Of a DNA stretch of 64,000 nt, positions 59,416-64,000 are shown in pieces; positions within the stretch are counted from its first letter, which is position 1; the number at the start of each line of letters is the position of its first letter. The notes under the pieces are model-generated. The model saw only the letters and a program-made list of their open reading frames with translations, was not told the origin of the DNA and searched no databases. The stretch comes from CAYIFA01 sp964362625 (lineage in GTDB: Bacteria > Patescibacteriota > Minisyncoccia > 1-14-0-10-42-19): the NCBI GenBank assembly GCA_964362625.1, contig CAYIFA010000001.1, forward strand, positions 3,967 through 67,966, written 5' to 3'. The translations under genes and the position numbers were made by a program.

Positions 59416-59440
59416 TTTTATCTCCTTTCTGTCTTGGGTT

Positions 59441-59965
59441 TTACGGCAAATCCACAAATCCGCGCCAATGCGCAAGCAGTACACACCCCAAAGCGGTCAA
59501 CTGCTGAAACTCGCCGGAAACGACCTTGTTTTGGAATTCGCTAGATGATACAACAAAAACCTCCACGCCTCTTTCCGGTTTTCGGCTGGGATCTTTTTCG
59601 GCATCTTTGGCACAAACAATGTGCACGCGGCTATTAATGCGATCGGCTCCAAAGCGCGCGCTTCCGACATACTCCAAATTATTACAGCAATACCCAGTTT
59701 CTTCCAGAAGTTCTCTACGGGCGGCCTCTATCGGATTTTCTCCATCATCAACCGATCCGGCCGGCAGTTCCAGCATCCAGCTGTTGCAGGCCGGGCGAAA
59801 GTGTTTTATCAAAATAAATTCATTATTCCTAGTGGTTGCCACCACCACAACGCTATCCGGCATATTCATCCGGTAAATCGGCTGGCCTTTGAGCGCCGGC
59901 AAGTCAAATTCTTCGCTTTCAATGCTAAACCACGGCGTCCGGAAAACCGTTTTCTTTTCGGGCAT
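59441..59965 (-). CDS. Nudix hydrolase, ADP-ribose pyrophosphatase-like
   Basis: 174 residues from ATG 59965, preceded by AGGAGATTGGAA. The Nudix box is complete: GSVDDGENPIEAARREL followed by LEETGY. ILIKHFRPACNSWMLELPAG is characteristic of ADP-ribose/NDP-sugar pyrophosphatases. First gene of a four-gene operon with a FabG-like SDR, SDR (D) and the 114-residue protein. Possible role: trimming nucleotide sugars. Confidence 0.9.
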   Translation of the reverse strand: MPEKKTVFRTPWFSIESEEFDLPALKGQPIYRMNMPDSVVVVATTRNNEFILIKHFRPACNSWMLELPAGSVDDGENPIEAARRELLEETGYCCNNLEYVGSARFGADRINSRVHIVCAKDAEKDPSRKPERGVEVFVVSSSEFQNKVVSGEFQQLTALGCVLLAHWRGFVDLP

Positions 59966-60014
59966 TTCCAATCTCCTATTTATAGGGTTTTCAAGCAACT
60001 AATTTATCTCCACG

Positions 60015-60042
60015 AGTATAACACCAAAATAAAAAAAGTCCA
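60015..60042 (-). promoter_or_regulatory. Promoter of the Nudix-SDR operon
   Basis: TGGACT (60037-60042), 16 bases, TATACT (60015-60020) preceded by TGT, an extended -10, on the minus strand; the same layout as at 34294. Confidence 0.58.
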
Positions 60043-60057
60043 GCGTCTAATGCAAAA

Positions 60058-60990
60058 TTAGTGGTTTGAAAAATAACTTTCGCTTATGACTTGATACCCC
60101 TTAATCAATTCCTTGATGCCCTCCGCAAGGGAAACCTGGGGCTTAAATCCGGTTTTCTCTATTTTCTCGTTTGAAACAATGTAATTTCTTTTATCTTTGT
60201 CTTCGCCAATTGGCGTATCCGCAAAATACAAGTAAGGAATATGCTTCTTTATTTCTTCGCAAAGTTCGCGCTTGTTTAAATTGGCATCTGACAACCCGAG
60301 ATTGAATGCTTGATTTTTCATTCGCTCAAAATTATCGATTGCGTACAAAAATGCCCGGCCGACATCGCGTATGTGAATAAAGTTTCTCTTGAACTCCGGT
60401 TCAAAAAGCATAATACCGGCATCATGCACAGCGCGATAGACAAAATTATTAACTAGGAGGTCAAGACGCATACGAGGGCTCGTTCCGAAAACCGTTGCCA
60501 GGCGGAAAACTACGGCATTTCCGGCAGACATTACCAACCGTTCCGCCTCAACCTTCAATCTCCCATATAACGAAATCGGCTTAAGCGGGCTTTCTTCGGT
60601 GCAAAAAACTCCTACTTGGCCTATACCATAGCCACTATTGGTATTGGGGAAAATGATTTTTTGTTCCGGACGGCGCAACTCTAATATTAGTTTAACGGCC
60701 TCAAGATTTATAGTCTTGGCCTCTATCGGAAACCGATCGCAGATTGGAGCGCCGACTAACGCGGCTAGCGGAATTATTATGTCGGCGTCTTTAATATATT
60801 TTGCCATCAAATCCCGATCCCTGGCATCTCCGCGTATAATTTGCAATTTAAAATCGTAACAACAATCCAAGAGCGTGGTTTGTTTAAAAAGAAAATTGTC
60901 GATAACAGCGACCTCGTGCCCAGCCGACAAAAGCATCGGCGTCAATACCGACCCTATATATCCCGCTCCGCCAGTTACTAATATCTTCAT
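60058..60990 (-). CDS. NAD-dependent sugar epimerase/dehydratase
   Basis: A 310-residue extended SDR with intact motifs: VTGGAGYIGSVLTPML, IIPLAALVGAPIC, PNTNSGYGIG and the catalytic LYGRLKVEAERL. FRLATVFGTSPRMRLDLLVN and FIHIRDVGRAFLYA are UDP/GDP-sugar epimerase-like. In the operon after a ColD-like gene it is a good candidate for the final epimerase/reductase of a dideoxy-sugar (ColC-like), by context. It is last in its operon. Confidence 0.87.
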   Translation of the reverse strand: MKILVTGGAGYIGSVLTPMLLSAGHEVAVIDNFLFKQTTLLDCCYDFKLQIIRGDARDRDLMAKYIKDADIIIPLAALVGAPICDRFPIEAKTINLEAVKLILELRRPEQKIIFPNTNSGYGIGQVGVFCTEESPLKPISLYGRLKVEAERLVMSAGNAVVFRLATVFGTSPRMRLDLLVNNFVYRAVHDAGIMLFEPEFKRNFIHIRDVGRAFLYAIDNFERMKNQAFNLGLSDANLNKRELCEEIKKHIPYLYFADTPIGEDKDKRNYIVSNEKIEKTGFKPQVSLAEGIKELIKGYQVISESYFSNH

Positions 60991-61032
60991 AGTTCGATTT
61001 TGCTCACTATGACCCTGAGTATAATCGAAGGG

Positions 61033-62196
61033 TCATAATAATTTTACGCTATTAACTACGCCGCAAATAAATAAAACGTCTTTCTCGCTCATTGATTCAT
61101 TGTTTGGCAGAAAAAACCCGGTGGAGTGCACGCGGTCCGAAACCGGATGATGAAACTTTCCATATCGCTCATACCAAAACGGATGTAGCCCCAAATTGCC
61201 TGCCGAGAAAAGCCGAGTTTCAATGCCGCTTTTCACCAATGCCCTTACGATATTTTTACGATGTTCTGGATTTTTTGCAAGAGCGCCGAAAGAAATGCTT
61301 ACTGGACGTGCCTCATTCGGCCATTGCTGAAAATCAACGGTTTTTAGATTTTTAGCGTATAGCAAATGGTTTTGATGGCGGATTTTCATAACGCGGTCGG
61401 CTTTTTTCATCATTCGAAGTCCGAGAAAAGCGTTAACATCGGTTGACCGCAAATTAAAGCCAGGAACAAAAAAAGTGAAAGGCTGGTGAAATTCATCTAC
61501 TTTATGCTTGCGCATATAAGCAGAACGAACTCCTGGCGGCAAGTCCTTGCCCCAACCATGACTGCGAAGCATTAATAGCAGATGATATAAATCTTTGTTG
61601 CTGGTATTAACCATCCCGCCCTCAATCGTTGATAATTGATGGCCGAAATAAAAAGAAAAAGTGGACATGTCAGAAAACGCGCCGATTTTTTTGCCGCCGT
61701 ATTCGGCGCCTAGCGCCGCGCAAGCATCTTCAATAAGCATAAACCCATATTTTTTCTGGAGAGCTTTCATCACACGCATATGCGTCGGCACCCCAAGTAC
61801 CTGCACTAACACGACGACCCCCGGTTTATGTTTTTTTAATAAGCCCTCCAATTCCGTTAAATCCAAACCAAGACTATCCTTGTCCGCGCCGCACATTACC
61901 GGCTCGAACCCAAACTGGATAAATGGAGCAATGGTCGTTACCCAGCCGACCGAAGGCACGATTACTTTTTTATTTTTCAATTTGCCGGAAAGCAATGCCG
62001 CATACGCCGCGAGCAGATTGGCCGATGAGCCGGAATTACAAAAAACCGCGTATTTAGACCCAATCCAATCCGCCCACTTTTTTTCAAATTCTAATGTGAG
62101 CCCACCTTTGGTCAGCTGATTGTTGCCATCGAGCCACTGTTTGAGCGCTAGAATGTCGGATCTATCTATTATATTTTTCGCTAGCTTGTACTTCAT
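61033..62196 (-). CDS. ColD/DdhC-like PLP-dependent 3-dehydratase
   Basis: A 387-residue DegT/DnrJ/EryC1-fold protein: FCNSGSSANLLAAYA, PSVGWVTTIAPF, MLIEDACAALGAEYGG. The lysine that binds PLP in aminotransferases is replaced: the loop reads SFYFGHQLSTIEGGMV with histidine 186. This substitution, with nearly the same surroundings, marks GDP-4-keto-6-deoxymannose 3-dehydratase (ColD, His188) and CDP-sugar 3-dehydrases. The product should remove the C3 hydroxyl of a 4-keto-6-deoxy sugar. Coupled by ATGA to the nucleotidyltransferase gene. Confidence 0.88.
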   Translation of the reverse strand: MKYKLAKNIIDRSDILALKQWLDGNNQLTKGGLTLEFEKKWADWIGSKYAVFCNSGSSANLLAAYAALLSGKLKNKKVIVPSVGWVTTIAPFIQFGFEPVMCGADKDSLGLDLTELEGLLKKHKPGVVVLVQVLGVPTHMRVMKALQKKYGFMLIEDACAALGAEYGGKKIGAFSDMSTFSFYFGHQLSTIEGGMVNTSNKDLYHLLLMLRSHGWGKDLPPGVRSAYMRKHKVDEFHQPFTFFVPGFNLRSTDVNAFLGLRMMKKADRVMKIRHQNHLLYAKNLKTVDFQQWPNEARPVSISFGALAKNPEHRKNIVRALVKSGIETRLFSAGNLGLHPFWYERYGKFHHPVSDRVHSTGFFLPNNESMSEKDVLFICGVVNSVKLL

Positions 62197-62687
62197 GCCA
62201 ATTTTTTTATTTTTTCAACAAGTTTAGTTGTCGAGACTCCTTCGAATTGGGCGGGGCAAGTTCGTTTCAGGACTTCCAGTTTTATGCCATACTTATCTGC
62301 CAACTCACGGCGCGCCGTAATTCCGAGGACATCGTCATTAATAGCGTAAACATCCGGCTTTAAATCGGCAAATGCCGTTTTAATTGCTCCGAACGGAATA
62401 TCATCCGTCTCGTGGGCAACCAAGCAGTAATCAACCGGCTTTAAAGATGAAACCATTTTTAGCCGCATATGCTCATTAAAGAAAGGCCGCGAGGGACCCT
62501 TTATCTGACGTATGCTCGCATCGTCCCCAACCTGAACAACCAGGACATCTCCTAATTTTCTTGCATCCTCAAAAAAAAGAACATGTCCGGGGTGAGTCAA
62601 ATCAAACACTCCGGAAACAAAAACAATTTTTTTGTCTTTATGCTCCTGCCTGATTTCTCTAAGGTCATTATGTTGAACAATCGACAT
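62193..62687 (-). CDS. HldE/RfaE2-like sugar-1-phosphate nucleotidyltransferase
   Basis: A cytidylyl/adenylyltransferase of 164 residues from ATG 62687 (ATGs at 62702 and 62711 would overlap the GMD-like gene). VSGVFDLTHPGHVLFFE gives the HxGH motif, GDDASIRQIKGPSRPFFNEHMR the phosphate site, and STTKLVEKIK the closing ISTT-like motif. It resembles the nucleotidyl half of HldE (heptose 1-phosphate adenylyltransferase) and TagD-like enzymes. It is embedded with GMD-like and ColD-like genes. Confidence 0.88.
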   Translation of the reverse strand: MSIVQHNDLREIRQEHKDKKIVFVSGVFDLTHPGHVLFFEDARKLGDVLVVQVGDDASIRQIKGPSRPFFNEHMRLKMVSSLKPVDYCLVAHETDDIPFGAIKTAFADLKPDVYAINDDVLGITARRELADKYGIKLEVLKRTCPAQFEGVSTTKLVEKIKKLA

Positions 62688-62688
62688 G

Positions 62689-63672
62689 TTATTTTTTTTC
62701 ATTGGCGACATAAGCGCGGCAATAATCCAATAAGAATTTTACGCTTTCTTCAAAACTATATCGCGGCTGCCAGCCGGTGGCCTCGGTGAATTTAGAGTTG
62801 TCCGGAATTTGCAAAGTGACATCAGAGGGCCGCAATAATGCCGGATCAACCCTTGAAGGTATTTCGGCCTTAGCATGTTTCTTCAGCAAATCCAAAAACT
62901 CGCCTACTTTAATAGATCTAGTCCCGCCTATGTTATACACTTCGCCGAACTCGCATTTTTCAGCAGCTGCCCAGTATGAGGCCATGGCATCCCGCACATC
63001 AAGCGGAGTGCGCACAGAATCCAGGTTACCATGCAAAAGTTCCTTCTGGAGTCCGGCTTCAATCCGCGCTACCTGCAAAGCAAAAGCGGTGGCGAACAAA
63101 TCATGACGGCGAGGATTTATGTAAGTAAACATTCTGGTTCTTATGACTTTCATACCGTAACTGCGAAAATAAACATAGCCGAGCATATCCTGGAAAACTT
63201 TTGACGCGGCGTACGGATTTGAAGAGTTAAGCGGGCAATCTTCTTTAATCGGAACATTTTGGGGGTCAACTTGCCCATACACTTCCGAAGTGCTGCAAAT
63301 TTGCACCACCGGATCGATTTCAGCCAAACGAATCGCTTCCAAAAGATTGGCGGTGCTCCGGGTATTATTCTCCATTACTGCGAGCGGGTTTACAAATGAA
63401 GCCCGGACATTGGCATGGGCCGCCAGATTAAAAATTACATCCGGCTTAACTTCGCGTAATATCCTAAAAAGAGCGCTGAAGTCATTTAGGTCGCACTCGT
63501 GCATTTTTATTTTACTGCGGGAGTTTTCAAGATTTTTTTCCGTGCCGGCGGCATGCCACCTCGAAATTCCGTGAACTTCAACTTCCGGATGGTTTTCGAC
63601 AATATAATCGGCAAGATAACTTCCGCCTGAACCGGATATACCGGTAATTAACGCGCGGTTAAATTTTCTCAT
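62689..63672 (-). CDS. GDP-mannose 4,6-dehydratase-like SDR, copy 2
   Basis: A 327-residue GMD-type enzyme: ITGISGSGGSYLADYI, IFNLAAHANVRASF, CSTSEVYGQV, the catalytic YAASK, and RTRMFTYINPRRHDLFATAFA. It shares order and many residues with the copy at 42850 (SEVYGQV, IEAGLQKE/IEAGLQEE, RSVRT/DSVRT), so the two are paralogues. First gene of the operon with HldE-like, ColD-like and epimerase genes. A 4-keto-6-deoxy GDP-sugar product would feed ColD. Confidence 0.9.
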   Translation of the reverse strand: MRKFNRALITGISGSGGSYLADYIVENHPEVEVHGISRWHAAGTEKNLENSRSKIKMHECDLNDFSALFRILREVKPDVIFNLAAHANVRASFVNPLAVMENNTRSTANLLEAIRLAEIDPVVQICSTSEVYGQVDPQNVPIKEDCPLNSSNPYAASKVFQDMLGYVYFRSYGMKVIRTRMFTYINPRRHDLFATAFALQVARIEAGLQKELLHGNLDSVRTPLDVRDAMASYWAAAEKCEFGEVYNIGGTRSIKVGEFLDLLKKHAKAEIPSRVDPALLRPSDVTLQIPDNSKFTEATGWQPRYSFEESVKFLLDYCRAYVANEKK

Positions 63673-63704
63673 TTAGCAATAATTTCTACGTTTATCGATA
63701 ACCC

Positions 63705-64000
63705 CTATTTTAAATTATAAACTTTATAGAAATATGAATTATTGTCGGCAAGCAATTCGGCTGGTTGGCCTTGTTCAAGAATTCTACCGTCGCCCAAAAC
63801 AATAATCCGGTCGCAATTTTTAACAGTAGATAGACGATGAGCTATTATCAGCATAGTATAATGCGACTTTACCGCCTCAAGCGCTTCCTGAACAGCTTTT
63901 TCAGATTCATTATCCAGGGCGCTGGTCGCTTCGTCAAGTATCAGGATCTGCGGGTTTCTCGCGAAAACTCGGGCAAGCGCCACACGCTGGCGCTCGCCGC
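63705..64000 (-). CDS. ABC exporter ATP-binding domain (5' part beyond window)
   Basis: Only the C-terminal 98 codons are visible. GERQRVALARVFARNPQ belongs to the ABC signature region, LILDEATSALDNESEKAVQ is Walker B with the D-loop, and LIIAHRLSTVKNCDRI is the H-loop switch. This fits an MsbA/LagD-type half-transporter whose membrane part would precede it outside the window. It could be the exporter or flippase for lipid-linked glycan or an unrelated half-transporter. Ends TAA at 63705. Confidence 0.9.
   Translation of the reverse strand, partial: GERQRVALARVFARNPQILILDEATSALDNESEKAVQEALEAVKSHYTMLIIAHRLSTVKNCDRIIVLGDGRILEQGQPAELLADNNSYFYKVYNLK

Noticed and set aside
1..64000. UGA read as glycine (genetic code 25, as in some CPR lineages)
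   Set aside because: TGA serves as a normal stop in many genes, including ATGA coupling overlaps (for example 31850, 56650, 58606, 62193), and no gene needs it as a sense codon.

Overview
The window reads as a chromosomal segment of a small-genome bacterium, most probably a member of the Candidate Phyla Radiation / Patescibacteria (Parcubacteria-like). This placement is an inference. It rests on a NusB-Nudix fusion beside rnc, rpmF and rnhB, very tight gene packing with 1 to 29 base overlaps, and a large soluble sugar-enzyme locus in a genome without obvious respiratory genes. TGA is used as an ordinary stop (often in ATGA overlaps), so this is not a UGA-recoding lineage. Almost everything is on the minus strand; the plus-strand exceptions are two genes at 28.9-31.0 kb and single genes at 42.5, 45.1 and 52.3 kb.

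Region 1 (1-2.9 kb) is housekeeping: RNase III (cut by the window edge), NusB fused to a Nudix hydrolase, ribosomal protein L32, RNase HII and an unknown 76-residue protein with its own promoter and terminator. Region 2 (3.0-17.7 kb) is centred on nonulosonic (sialic-type) acids: a short UDP-sugar dehydrogenase; a neuC-neuA-ROK kinase-neuB operon; a GT-B-like transferase; an oxidoreductase/HAD phosphatase pair; a NeuB-SAF-cupin fusion with a second CMP-sugar synthetase; a complete transketolase; an SDR; and a third NeuB. uvrA (17.8-20.6 kb), with its own promoter, interrupts the locus. Region 3 (20.7-32.6 kb) has glycosyltransferases, RmlB, a sugar cupin, AsnB, a PhyH-type dioxygenase and an FkbM methyltransferase.

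Region 4 (32.7-50.9 kb) is a run of short, separately transcribed units. They encode GDP-fucose-synthase-like SDRs, an RmlC-like epimerase, two B12-type radical SAM proteins, a methyltransferase, a TPP-dependent E1 alpha/beta pair, two GDP-mannose-dehydratase-related functions' first member, an HddA-type heptose kinase, a HemN-like protein and a second PhyH protein. Inside it, 1.3 kb carrying a YjjX-type NTPase and a small zinc-motif protein lies between two copies of the 3' end of the gmd-like gene. Region 5 (51.0-63.7 kb) has a fused E1 alpha-beta protein, a NadM-like/APS-kinase fusion with a sulfotransferase, more SDRs and Nudix proteins, and a GMD-like / nucleotidyltransferase / ColD-like / epimerase operon. 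An ABC exporter ATPase runs off the end.

Together the genes would make, activate, modify (sulfation, methylation, hydroxylation, amidation, possibly two-carbon branching) and transfer several unusual sugars of a cell-surface glycan. No Wzx/Wzy-type or other multi-spanning membrane protein is visible, so assembly and export must be encoded elsewhere, perhaps starting with the ABC protein at the right edge. Transcription signals are unusually legible: many minus-strand units end in strong hairpin terminators whose T-tract or stem runs into the -35 element of the next unit, several start codons sit at the predicted transcription start (leaderless), and a family of 19-21 base palindromes lies in these junctions.
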